Part shown: piece after piece, positions 1-10,200 of the stretch | Position numbering within the stretch: the first letter of the stretch is position 1 | Layout of the letters: the number at the start of each line of letters is the position of its first letter | From: Gnetum montanum | Lineage: Eukaryota; Streptophyta; Gnetopsida; Gnetales; Gnetaceae | Reading direction: 5' to 3' | Assembly (NCBI GenBank): GCA_015680685.1 | Contig: MNCI01004202.1 | Coordinates: forward strand, 128,351-192,350 | DNA length: 64,000 nt | Made by a program: the position numbers and the translations under genes | Notes under the pieces: generated by a model | The model's input: only the letters and a program-made list of their open reading frames with translations | Database searches by the model: none | Told to the model about the DNA's origin: nothing

Positions 1-284
1 AGTTTTGCACCTAGTTACTCTATTAAATTTATATTTACTCAGAGCAAAATAAAGAAATTTTTTTGCTTTTGAATCAAACATGGACTTATCTTTTTCGTAT
101 TATGTCCATTTGCTTCTACCTTGGTAGCTCTCGGGGTGTTGTTGATGGGTGGTATGTAACCTTTAATAGTGGACTCTCAAACTTTAAACTCTAGAGATTT
201 AAAAAATCCTTGTATTCTAGCCTTCCAATACACGAATTCAATCCCATTGAACATTGGTGACTTGGTGTAAGATGTCCCTTCCAT
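1..284 (-). pseudogene. Ty1/copia gag, N-terminal part, decayed
   Basis: Read on the minus strand from an ATG at 284, the translation opens MEGTSYTKSPMFNGIEF and continues with VYWKARIQGFFKSLEF. This is the typical start of plant Ty1/copia Gag (MEG-S...PP-F-G-N-Y--WK-RM---L-S). Gag forms the cytoplasmic particle that packages element RNA. The frame has a TGA where Trp is expected, a frameshift about 65 codons in, and runs off the window edge. A Met-type primer-binding site lies 46 bp upstream, which fixes the orientation and the start. The element is dead by point decay. Family assignment to copia is firm; the lineage within copia is not determined. Confidence 0.8.
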
Positions 285-329
285 CGTTCACTCTTAAGAT
301 GTTACACTCCAAAAAATGAGAGTACTGAA

Positions 330-340
330 CTCTGATACCA
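330..340 (-). other. Primer-binding site, initiator tRNA-Met type
   Basis: The minus strand reads TGGTATCAGAG, the canonical copia PBS complementary to the 3' end of initiator tRNA-Met. It lies two bases inside the presumed LTR end (TCTCA at 343) and just upstream of the copia gag start, so it marks the start of the internal region of a minus-strand element. Confidence 0.85.
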
Positions 341-342
341 CT

Positions 343-1506
343 TGAGACTGGAAACTTAGAAGAGGGATTAAATAAGTTTCCTAATTTAAATAATCAAGAC
401 AATCAAAACTACACAAAAATTTATGTGATTCCCCAACTTGGGTACATCCACATGTGGAGGGTATAATCCTTGCACACCTCTAGACTTTATTCTTTCAAAA
501 ATTTATTTAAAGGGCACCACAACCATTACAATGCTTGAGCTCCACCCAAAGTGTTTTCTTGTTAGAAACACACTCAACTTCATAAGGTCCCAACAAGCTC
601 AAAAAGTGGTTTCAAGGATCCCACAACCTTTATAATGACATGAGCTCCACATGAAGTGTTTTCTCATTATAAATACACTCAACTCTACAAGGTCCCAACA
701 ATATCACAAGATGTCTTCTCACAAGAAGCACATCAACCTTGTAGGATTACAAATAGAGAAAAATAATTAAGGAAAGAATGTAACTAACTTTATATGTTCC
801 TTACTTTAATCTTTTACAACACAAAATAATTCACAATAGATATATAATTAAAGAACATAACAAATTCACTTGATGTAGACAATGAATATTCCAATAAATA
901 GTGCTTGTATAGTGCTTATCTTTTTTACAAAAATTCCACTTTATTTTATATCCTTTTACTTTTCAAATACTCCTTGGAATTCATGCAACAACTATGAAAT
1001 GGTTAGTTGGGACATTGTATTCAAGTTTGAGATGTCTCACTAAAAATTGGGCCTATGCAAGTGGGACATCTCACTAAAAATTGGAACATTTCACTTGGGA
1101 TGTCCCAACTAGTACATCCTAATAGCAATTGGAATGTATATTATTTTCTTGAGACATCTATCCTAAAACTAAGTCTTCACCTCTAGGATTTCTACTAATC
1201 TTATCGGATGTCTAGGAAAATACTGAAACATCTTTGATTGGCTTGTAGGTTTTATGCATGCTTGAAATCCTTCATCTTGGTTGAGACTTCTTGTCATCTC
1301 AACACAACTCTCATCTTGGTACCATGAAGCTCTTATCTCAAAATTATGGAGTCCTTGTCATTACACCAATAAGGTGTTGTCCCAATCTTAATCTCTTATC
1401 ATCTTGTTCTTGTTTGATCCCATCATGTTCTTGTCTTGTTCTTTCTTAGACCTACAAGATCATACAAACACATTTTCCACATTCTTCATTTTTTAAGGTT
1501 TTAACA
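343..1506 (-). repeat. Probable 5' LTR of the Ty1/copia element
   Basis: On the minus strand this segment ends in ...AGTTTCCAGTCTCA directly before the Met PBS, which fixes one border. The other border is a guess: TGTTAAAACC on the minus strand at 1506 is the best TG start I can see, giving about 1.16 kb. The second LTR lies outside the window, so length and border cannot be confirmed. The inner part (518-705) holds a partial tandem duplication. Confidence 0.5.
518..705. repeat. Tandem duplication, about 104 bp apart, inside the copia LTR
   Basis: Two imperfect copies start near 518 and 622. Both contain 'acaacc.tta.aatg...tgagctccac', 'aagtgttttct' and 'acactcaact..a.aaggtcccaacaa'. They differ by scattered substitutions, so the duplication is old. 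Repeats of this kind in LTRs often lie in the U3 region; nothing here proves a regulatory role. Confidence 0.7.
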
Positions 1507-1675
1507 TACTAAAAGGTCAATAATTGCAACATTTTTCCATGAGGATTTGAATACCAAATCCCCATACATACATTATCACAAGGTACATTTAGCTCCTAGG
1601 GACCATTAAAAACCATTTGGGTTCATAATTTAACGTATGGATTCAATTTTCTATGATTCCTGAAAAACTCCAAAA

Positions 1676-2030
1676 TCAAATTTTTTCTAAGTATTGGAAC
1701 TAAAGCTCTAGCAACAAAATATTTCCAAGCATTGAAGATGAAGCTCCATCATCAAAATTTTTCCAGGTGTTGAAACTAGAGCTTTGGAATCAAAATTTTT
1801 CTAAGTGTTAGCTTGAGCATTAAAATTTTTCTATAAGTATTGAAGCTATCATGACTCAAAATTTTTATAAGTATTGAAGTTGTTGTGACTCAAAATGTTT
1901 CAACTCAAATTTGTTCTAAGTGTTGGGGCTAATGTAAGTCAAAAATTTTCTAAGTGTTGAAGTTTTCCCAACTCAAAATTTTTCCAAGTGTTAGAGCTAA
2001 TGTGACTTAAAATTTTTCTCAGTATGATTG
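1676..2030. repeat. Decayed minisatellite, 33-38 bp period, about 10 units
   Basis: A unit starting TCAAAATTTTTCTAAGTGTTG recurs with starts near 1676, 1714, 1752, 1790, 1820, 1856, 1890/1905, 1939, 1974 and 2007. The tail of each unit varies around 'gaagct...gtgact'. Early units keep an exact 37-38 bp spacing and later ones are shorter. Arrays like this are common in LTRs and UTRs of Tat-type elements, but I cannot tie it firmly to the neighbouring Tat element. Confidence 0.75.
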
Positions 2031-3439
2031 GCACCAAATGTTAAAGAGCCAAGTGACATTAAATGTGAAAAATTAGATATAACATTAAAAGCAAAATTGA
2101 CATTAGATGTCAAAATTGAAAGACAAGACTTGTTATTTTTGAACTTTGTGACAAGTTACACTTAACTCCAAGTTCAGTTTTAGTAACCCTAAGTCAAATT
2201 TAGCAACTCTAGGCCCATAAATACAAGCTCAAAACACAAGTTTTAGGTCAAATCTTTGGATATTTGGTGGAATCTTTTGAGATTAGAGAGTACTTATCAA
2301 ATGCTAAAAGATTAAAAGCACAAGCACCTACTACCACTATAGCACCTACGTGCTTCTCCACTACCTTCAATACCTTTTGCACCCTCAACATTAGATATAA
2401 TTTTCAAGATTCCATGTCACTTTTTAGAGTTTGAATTTTTTTAGCTCATGTGTCAGTAATAATAACCTTGGCCAGACCAACCCCATTTTGGCTCAAAATT
2501 AACTCCAGATCATACCTAGAACTTCTCCATCCATCACCTAACCCTCTAGAGGCGTAATTCCACCCTCTAAATCTATATTTTGTTCAAGATTTGAGCTTCT
2601 TCTAACAGTTCTATTACATTCATGTTTTTTCTCTTCCATCATTTGTAGTTTGGTCCTCCACAAAAGGAAAATACTTCAACTCATTAATAGAGCATTTTAT
2701 TTTTGGAAAAAAGGATATATGACCTTTCTCCAATAACAACATATTTCACTTTTATTATTTTACACTTGTTTTCTTAAATTCTATATTTATATTTTTTTTT
2801 TATCTTTTACATCATATTCTATACTTAGTCAAAGTTTCAACATTTTACACTTAACTATTTTTCAATGTAAAAAGTCCATCGTTTAGAGAGGAAAGTGAAA
2901 TCCTTTCTCTCATGTTAAAACTATAGTGTTAAAACTATAGCTTATTCTACACATACTTTATTTTTCAATAATCCATACTTAGTCATTTTTCTTGTGATTT
3001 TACATTTATTCATTTTAACATTAAAAAAATTTATTTTTTCATTGATTCCTACCATTCCTGGTTTATGTGTAGTAGGCTAAATCTATATTTTATTAAAGAA
3101 TTTATGCCCCTTCATTTCATAATTGTTGATTTATTGAAGCTTACATCAATCCGAAGAGCATTCACTACTATGAACTAAGTATATTAATACTTAGTTCATG
3201 GAGGTATCCTTGTAGAAATAAAAGAAACATTTCTACAAGAACAACTAGAATAACATCCTTAAAGTCATCACTAACAATCCTTTCAAAAACCATGGCTTAG
3301 CTCATTGGAAGAATTTTCTCATTAAGTTTGATCTTTTTTTTATTGTCTCAACACTTAATCAAAAGTTAAATTATAGCTAATCTTACCTCTTTCTTTGAAA
3401 CAACCAATACTGCTCATAGCTTACACACTCATGCTAAGA
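2031..3439. other. No recognisable gene; probable decayed retroelement DNA
   Basis: I see no open frame or domain here. A possible TATA-like run (cataaatac) lies at 2216-2224, followed by low-complexity AT-rich sequence. The part next to the Tat RNase H (about 3060-3439) may be its upstream connector, but the translation is not recognisable. Two perfect hairpins at 3170-3239 are the only sharp structure. Confidence 0.5.
3170..3239. other. Two adjacent perfect hairpins
   Basis: Hairpin 1: arms atgaactaagtat (3170-3182) and its exact complement (3187-3199) around a 4-base loop. Hairpin 2: arms cttgtagaaat (3209-3219) and its exact complement (3229-3239) around a 9-base loop. Perfect arms of 13 and 11 bp only nine bases apart stand out in heavily mutated DNA. 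No terminator-like T tract or mobile-element border was seen. Confidence 0.75.
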
Positions 3440-3444
3440 ATTTA

Positions 3445-3850
3445 TACATTGTCCTTTACTTCAATGGAGCAAAAATTTCCTTTGAATCTAGTGTAGCTTA
3501 TGTCCTTACTCTTTTCACTAAGCAAGTGCTTTATCAAGCTTACAAGCTTGATTTTCCTTACACCAACAATGTAGCTAAATACGAGGCTCTAATATAAGGT
3601 CTCTTGCTAGCCTTAAAAAATCAAGTTAAAACTATTATTATTTATGGTGATTCTTAGCTCATCATAAATCAAGTTAATGATGATTATATTGAAAGGCTCC
3701 TCACTTAGTTCCTTATCTACAAATGACTAAGGAGCTAATCTTTTCCTTCTCTGCTCATACTTTGAGCTACATCCCATTCTCTCAAAACATGCTAGCTAAT
3801 GCATTGGTAACCTTCACCATCCATGGTGATCCTTCAGCTATGTGAAATTA
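3445..3850 (+). pseudogene. Tat-lineage archaeal-type RNase H (aRNH), decayed
   Basis: The translation contains YFNGAK (for FDGA) at the first acidic strand, then FPYTNNVAKYEAL, a close match to the TNNxAEYEAL motif of the second RNase H domain of Tat elements, then IIIYGDS and LIINQVNDDY (for GDSQLVINQ). This domain cleaves the RNA strand of RNA-DNA hybrids during reverse transcription. Several Gln codons are now TAG or TAA, and the expected first catalytic Asp reads Asn. RT and the first RNase H are not recognisable upstream. The integrase follows in the expected order. Confidence 0.8.
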
Positions 3851-4089
3851 ACTTATACAATTAGTTTTCTTGACATGTGTCATACAATATCCTAACATAT
3901 TGATAAGCATTATCGATATGGAAGATGATAATCACTAATACATTGATCTTCTTCATTACCTCACTACTAGGGAAACTTCTACTCATCTCACTCCTACTTA
4001 AAAGGATGCTTTGTGTAAATATAATCAACATTTTTTATTGGTGAATTCCAATATCCTTTGTTGAGTTTCTTCTATGGGTGTTCTTCTAC

Positions 4090-5165
4090 ATTGTTTTAGT
4101 CTGATAATGTCTAAGATAGTTCTCAACTAGGTTCACTTAGGAGTTTGTGGCAAATACTTTGTTCATAGTCCCTAACTGCTCACATCATTTGTTTAGACTA
4201 TTAGTGGCTAACCTTAGCCAAAGATGTTTATCATCTAGTCAAAACATACAATACTTATCAAAGGAATAGCTCTCATATGTGTTCCCTCATAGGAACTCAA
4301 CATTTCTTAGATCACATAGCCTTTTCAAAAATGGGGTTTATATCTCAATGATGCTATTAGTCCTCCTTCATCTACTAAATATTAATTTATTCTAACTACT
4401 ATGGAATAGTTTACTAAGTAGGTATAGGTTATTCCTTTGTGTTCCACTAAGTTCCACTTCATCCTTGATCACATAATAACTCAATTCAGTGTACCTCTCC
4501 AAATTGTGATTGAAAATGGACCTAAATTCAAAAGTAAGGAGGTAGTTGTTTTTTGTTCTATGTACCACATCATCCAATCCTTTTCATCACCCTACTATCC
4601 TCAATCTAATGGTCAAGTTGAGTCCACTAATAAAACTCTCATCTACTTTCTCCATATTATGGTTAATAAAACCCAATACTATTGGCACACACAACTATCA
4701 TATACCCTCTATGTCTACCATACCACTTTTCATACAGCTATTGGTCATACTCGCTACTTTCTTACCTATGGTTTTTAGGCAATCTTAGCAGTTAAGCTCT
4801 GTATCCTATCTATCCTTGTTGCTTTGCATGATTAGTATTCAAATTAGGACAACAATAGAATGTGATGTGTTGAGTTGAATCTTCTCAAAGAACATTAGCA
4901 AACTATTATTCAACATCTACATGAATATCAAGTATATATTTAACATTGTAACTCTAGATACATCAAAATTAGAGAGATTCATGAAGGTGATTTAGTTCTT
5001 CATCATTTTCTAAACTCCAAAGATACAAAGTTCTCTCCCAACTGATATGGTTCTTTCCTAGTATTTTAGTCTTTAGAAAATGATGTCTACATTTTATCTA
5101 ATTTGGAATGACATCAATTTCTAAATCCTATCAACAAATGCTACCTCAATTGCTACTACATGTAG
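4090..5165 (+). pseudogene. Tat-lineage integrase, decayed
   Basis: The N-terminal zinc-binding part is degraded (VHLGVCGKYF near 4130). The core is best seen at 4437-4778: VPLQIVIENGPKFKS matches the (I/V)xxDNGxxF catalytic strand with Asp changed to Glu, followed by YYPQSNGQVESTNKTL and HTTFHTAIGHTRYFLTYGF, the usual 'YRTTxxTAxGxTPFxLxYG' segment. The C-terminal part at about 4990-5165 reads GDLVLHHFLNSKDTKFSPNW and ends PINKCYLNCYY, as in Tat integrases (PINxxxLKxYY). Integrase joins element cDNA to the host chromosome. Stops and frameshifts make it non-functional. Confidence 0.85.
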
Positions 5166-5482
5166 CTAAGCTCATAGCATTAAACTTGTTGACTATTCAA
5201 GATTAAATGAGTATTCTCCCAACAACAGTTTGCTTTTATCATCTTTTTCAACTACAATGGGATACATACTATGTTGGGATAATAAGTTTACTCTAAACCC
5301 TATTTTACTTGTGGCATTTTACATCTACTCCCCCTATCTATCTCATATTCTGCTATTTTCTTCATACTTCCCTATACTATCTACCACATTCTACTTTATG
5401 TGCTCACCACACTTAGTGAGGTTTTTGAATAATTTAATATCTCATTGCTCCATGTGAGGGTATCTTGAGCGTATTTTTGAAT
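5166..5482 (+). other. Tat 3' UTR, left part
   Basis: Pyrimidine-rich, non-coding sequence between the end of the Tat integrase and the F1 insertion point. Short open frames here have no family match. It is taken as 3' UTR because the matching Tat 3' UTR, PPT and LTR reappear beyond F1 at 35768. Confidence 0.5.
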
Positions 5483-5487
5483 GGGAC

Positions 5488-6191
5488 TATTAAACCCCAA
5501 AATGCTCCAGTTCCTAACTTTATAAACTTGTATTTTTATATTTTTAAACATTTTTAAGCTATTGAAGATAATTTATTTTGGCAATATAAATTGATAAGCA
5601 TTAATTTTTCTTTTAAGTTTATTGTATCACAAGAAATTGCAAGAGTGATAAACATTGACATCGATTATATCGATCCTCACAGCGGTTGTGATATGAATCA
5701 ATAACATGGATTTTGGTGAAGTAAACAACTCATGGAAAAAATCAAGATATTAGTTTGAGTGGAAGGATGATCTGAATTGAAGATCGAAGATGCCAAAATT
5801 GAAGATATAGTTCAACAAGGCTTAAATCGATTGTTATTGAATCCTTCAATACTAATCAATTCTTAAAATGATTATTTTTCTAATTATTGTAAATCCTCTT
5901 TAGTGTAAATAATAACCTCAACTATAAATGAGGAGGAAAAAAAATCAAGAGAGAACCCACACCAAACTGAATCTTCTTCATTTTATATTAATATTATTAA
6001 GAAAGATTGTTAACACTTTGTGACAAAAAAAACCATTGATGTATGAAGGTTGTTAATTGTGGAGGTAGCAGAGCATGGTCACAGATTAGGTGACATCTTC
6101 TTTGTGATCTTTTGTGTTTATGATAAATTTATGCATTCTCAATTTGATTTAATCAACTATTTTCATCTTTGACCTTAATGTTAGAAGTTAA
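5488..6191 (+). repeat. F1 5' LTR, left part, with promoter
   Basis: Positions 5488-5640 align with the start of the F1 3' LTR at 35466 (shared 'aaaatgct', 'ctaactttataaactt', 'tttggcaatataaatt'). The following 550 bp are absent from the 3' LTR. They hold a TATA box (ctataaatg, 5932-5940) followed by a purine-rich start region, as expected of an LTR promoter. E1 interrupts the LTR at 6191/6192. Confidence 0.75.
5932..5940 (+). promoter_or_regulatory. Probable TATA box of F1
   Basis: CTATAAATG followed by AGGAGGAAAA in the middle of the 5' LTR is a typical plant LTR promoter core. Transcription would start roughly 30 bp downstream. The F1 3' LTR has lost this segment. Confidence 0.6.
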
Positions 6192-7031
6192 TGATCTATG
6201 GTGAGATACCCCTACGCCCAACCACACAAATCACAAGCATTCACACATGATCCAATCGAATTCCGTAGACCTTAAGTTTCTAAGTACACTACTTCCAAGA
6301 CATGGAATCTAATCATGACAATCTATGTCTTCCCAACTACACTTGAGCTTAGTTGTATGGTTAAGTGTAATTAAGGCAAATGATTTTTATTATTTTATAT
6401 TTTAGTCATCTACAATTAACAAGAAGTTGAAACTCAATTTGTGAATCAATCTAACTAATTTAATTGCTAATTAATAACTAACTATCCTAACATAAGTATC
6501 CGGTCCCACTTTTCATGCACATCCTAAATAGGTATAATGTTGTTGGGTTACCAAATATTAAGCATTGCTAGAATTACCAAGAATCATATGCATGCTTGAA
6601 GTGATTGAACTTATGTGCTTAATTAACTATTATTTAATCTAGCTAGCTTACATTAGCTTAATTACTTGAAAGCATTAAATGAAATTGCATAAAACATTAA
6701 ATTCATGAATGACATATTTAAACTAGCCAAGGTGCTACAAGGTTTGATAATAAAGTTCATCTTTATTACCACACATGCTACCATGCTAAGGTATAATAGT
6801 ACTCGAATAAAGATTTGTACACTCAATGACTCCTATTGTGGGAACTTTGGAAAATATTCTAACTCTAGAGAAAATAAACTACAAGAGCTTTGCTATGCTA
6901 TGACAAAACTTATTACCCAAACTATGTGCCCAAGTGCTATATTTATAGGTCAACACACATCCCATGATATCAGATATCCAACATCACTTCTTTGGCCTTG
7001 ATATTAGAGCTAAATAAAATATCATTCATCA
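6192..7031 (-). repeat. E1 3' LTR
   Basis: Aligns with 14887-15743 along its length (for example the 'catggaatctaat' and 'gtaattaaggca...tttttatta' stretches). It ends in cattcatca at 7031, next to a PPT. A conserved TATA box reads CCTATAAATATAG on the minus strand at 6937-6949. Confidence 0.85.
6937..6949 (-). promoter_or_regulatory. TATA box in the E1 LTR
   Basis: CCTATAAATATAG on the minus strand. The same motif occurs at the equivalent place in the other E-family LTRs: 15635-15647 (E1), 27033-27045 and 35335-35347 (E2). A weaker form occurs in E3 at 50085-50096. Conservation across three elements supports a promoter core. Confidence 0.65.
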
Positions 7032-7043
7032 TACCCCCATGAC
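7032..7043 (-). other. E1 polypurine tract
   Basis: The minus strand reads GTCATGGGGGTA immediately before the 3' LTR. The same tract borders the 3' LTRs of E2 (27142-27153) and E3 (50220-50231). A PPT primes plus-strand DNA synthesis. Confidence 0.7.
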
Positions 7044-9059
7044 TGAATGAAAACTCATCCTTGAGTGAATAAAATTAGGAACAAGTCCTTTACAAAATAT
7101 TGGGAAGGTATAAGATTATTGATTGACATGCAAACTAACTTAAAAAAACCAAAAAATTTCTAAGTGTTGAGTATATAAATGTATAATCTTTTATAAAATT
7201 TGGTGTTCATGACAATAGAATTGAACACCTTAGCCAAAACTAACATCCAACTCCTCTGGCAACTGAAGAGTGAGGGAGAAAGTTCAATGATCATGAAGGG
7301 TCTTCGTCACATGGTGCTATTGCTTCTTCCTTGGTGACAACAATCCCACTTCTAGTCCACACTTTTCACTATAATCACAACAAAATCATGAATTAGTATG
7401 CAATTTGTAACATATAGCTTTTAGGTATCTTGTCTCATTGGTACTTACACTTGGCTACGTTGTGATTACAGTGGATTGATTTCTTTAATAGTGTTAGCAG
7501 AAGGCTAAAAAAATAAGGTGAAATGGATAAGAAGCCCATTATTAATTCTGAAAAGTACAAACACAAGAAAATACTTGAAGAGGGGTAAAGAATTCACAAT
7601 AACAAGAAAAAAAAGAATTTCATTGAAAAATGTTGTAAAGATGCACATACTTGGATGTCATTGATGAGGCATGCAAAATAATTTAATTGTAAGAATGTCT
7701 AAGGATAAAGAACTTAACTAACAAAACCAAAAGGTATGCAAGTGGGTCCTCCCCAAAGTAGGCACATGCCCTTATTACCCTTGCATAACTTCAGACCAAG
7801 GAGTCCATGGGCACAGAAAGTTAAGTATGAAAACCTGGAAGAAACTACCTAAGAATTTCAACACATCGAACAAGAACATGAACACCAATAGTGAGGTGAG
7901 GCATAGAAAGCATATATGGAGGAGAGAGAGAGTGGAATGACATTCTTGATTAAGGTTACATAAAGTCCCTTGTGAATTTTGTGGTTAAATGACATAATAA
8001 TATCTATCCTTAGTATAGACCAAAATCAACCATGTTTAGTGACTTTGCATCACCACTCTAAGATTAGTCTACCCCCTTGAGACATAAGAGTGCTTCCACA
8101 AAACAACCACTATTTCTTATTTTAAGAAGAAAAGAAAAGTAGGAAGTGAGAAAGGGCCTTAGTTAGAGGGGACCTTTAGGCATGGGTAACATGTCTTTCT
8201 AGTCCCATATCTAGTACTTGTAGCCCATTTATTTTGTCTAAGGGATGTTCTTTGAATTCCTATCTTTTTTTTTTTTTGGAATGGGAACCGCACCATGTAA
8301 AGAATTATTCAACTTCCTATTATTGGTTAACATGGAACAGTAAGTAATCCATGAAAGCACACATGCACCTAAGTAAGTAAAAAGGCACAAAGAGTACAAA
8401 GTCCCCTTGAATTCACACCCTATTCAAACCTTTGAATCCTTTTCAAGTCCAGAAACTACCAAGGTTACAAATTCATTAAATTTTTATTAATGAAAAAGGG
8501 ACCTCATACTTTCAAAACAAGGAAAACCATAGAGTTTGTGGATGGATGGATGTTGTGGACTCACTACCTATTTCATGAAAAAGAAACCAAATCCTAATTA
8601 TTAGTGATAAAATTCAAAGCTAGAATCTAGACACCAACAATCAAATAATTGGATAGCACATGCCCACATCAAACAAACCACACCATACCTAGTTGGCAAT
8701 AAGACATATTATTATTAAAATAGAATAATAAAATCACATCAAAATAAAAAAAATTATACAAGAAATTGTAAAATATTTAACTAAAATAAAAGGTAGTAAC
8801 GATGTTGTAAAACAAAAATTGGAAAGAATTAATAATGTAAAAATAAAAAAAAAGTATAAGATAAGAACGTGTAAAACAAAAGTTGTAAAAATAACAAGGT
8901 GTAAAAAAAATGAAAAATTAAGGAGTCACTTATATAGTTAGCATGGGTGGCCATCTCCCTCATGACTAAGTTTAAAGGAGGAGATCTAAAGGATTGAGCC
9001 TGGTTGTCCATCCAATGAGTTTTTTGTTGCATTGGTTTACTTAGACTCGTGGAAAGGTT
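7044..9059 (-). other. E1 spacer with precise loss of the post-pol ORF
   Basis: No gene. Positions 7044-7370 match the 3' flank of ORF2 in E3 (50232-50450 region). Positions from about 7394 match E3 from 53313 onward (shared 'cttatctcattgg', later 'aagtgggtcctcccc' at 7739 against 54080). The roughly 3 kb between them in E3, which is ORF2 itself, is missing here. The remainder is the AT-rich, A/T-tract spacer common to all E elements. Confidence 0.7.
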
Positions 9060-10200
9060 TGACTTTATGTGTGTTGATTAGTTACTTCTTGTTCAAGCTC
9101 TTAGGTTTACAGATCAACATGGTCCCAAAAGAAAAATTTTTGTAAATGATATGAGGTCCTTTCCACAATGTCTAGAACTTAGTTCATTGAGGTATGTATG
9201 CAAGGTTCTAGAAGAGGACCTTATCTCCTAGTTGAAATTTGACTTTCTAATTCAAAGGTCATTGCGCTTTTTGTTAAATGCCTTATGCAACTTGTTAGAT
9301 GATAGGGCCATCAATTGATTTTCATTTAGCAAGTTGAGATTCATTAATCTTTCTTTTTGTGCTAGACTTAAGTCAAGCTCAAGGTCACAGGCTATTGAAA
9401 GTGTATGGAGCTCAGAATGAATAGGAAGACTTGGAAATTTTTCATACACTAGCTCATAGGAAGAGTAGCCTCTAGGGAGTTTCCATATTGAGTAGTAGGC
9501 CAAAAGGACATCATTGAGTTTTGTGCTCTTGTCTCTCCTATATGTGCTAAATGTTCTTATTAAGATCTTATTGATTTCCATATTTGTGACCTCATCTTGG
9601 CCATTAGCTTGGGGGAGGTAGGATGTTGTTAGTTTATGTTCAACCCCCAAGTGTTGCATGAGTTTTCAAAAGGTGATGCATATAAAGTGGGTTCCATTAT
9701 CAAAAATTAATACACATGGCATACCAAACCTATTTACAACATTCTATTATACAAACTGAGCAGTAGTAGAAGATGTATAGTCAATGATAGCTATTGCTTT
9801 TACCCATTTTGTACAATAGTCCACAACAACTATGATGTACACCTTTCCATTTGACATGGGCATGATGCGACCCAAGAAGTTAATGCCCTAGATATTGAAG
9901 GGTTCCACTGGTTGAATCGACTACTAAGGTCCCTCCATTCATGTAATCATTTCATCATCTCATTGGCAGTGTTCATAAGAGTGGACAAATTGGTGAACAT
10001 CCCTCAAAATTATTGGCCAATAATACCTTACCATTAGGATTTTAATAGTTGTGTGTCTCCCAGCATAGTGGCCTCCACAAGGACCCTCATGATCATCTTG
10101 GAAAACGTGTAGTTGATTAGCATCAAGGACACACCAATGAACTAGGCCATGAACATAGAGGTGCTCATTGATTTTCATGACGCATTTTTCCTAGTGAAGA
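9060..10200 (-). pseudogene. E1 integrase, decayed
   Basis: Read on the minus strand. The N-terminal H2C2 region (9960-10178) shows HEGPCGGHYAGRHTTIKIL, YYWPIILRDVHQFV and a final YEHCQ, with one zinc-ligand Cys changed to Tyr. The core (9252-9659) shows GVEHKLTTSYLPQANGQDEV and LLAYYSIWKLPRGYSSYELV, the Athila form of the integrase core end. The C-terminal part has FQLGDKVLF and LWKGPHIIYKNF (for WxGPYxI). Its start (MKINEHLYVHGL) joins directly to the RNase H linker, so it was part of a pol polyprotein. Several in-frame stops. Confidence 0.85.
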
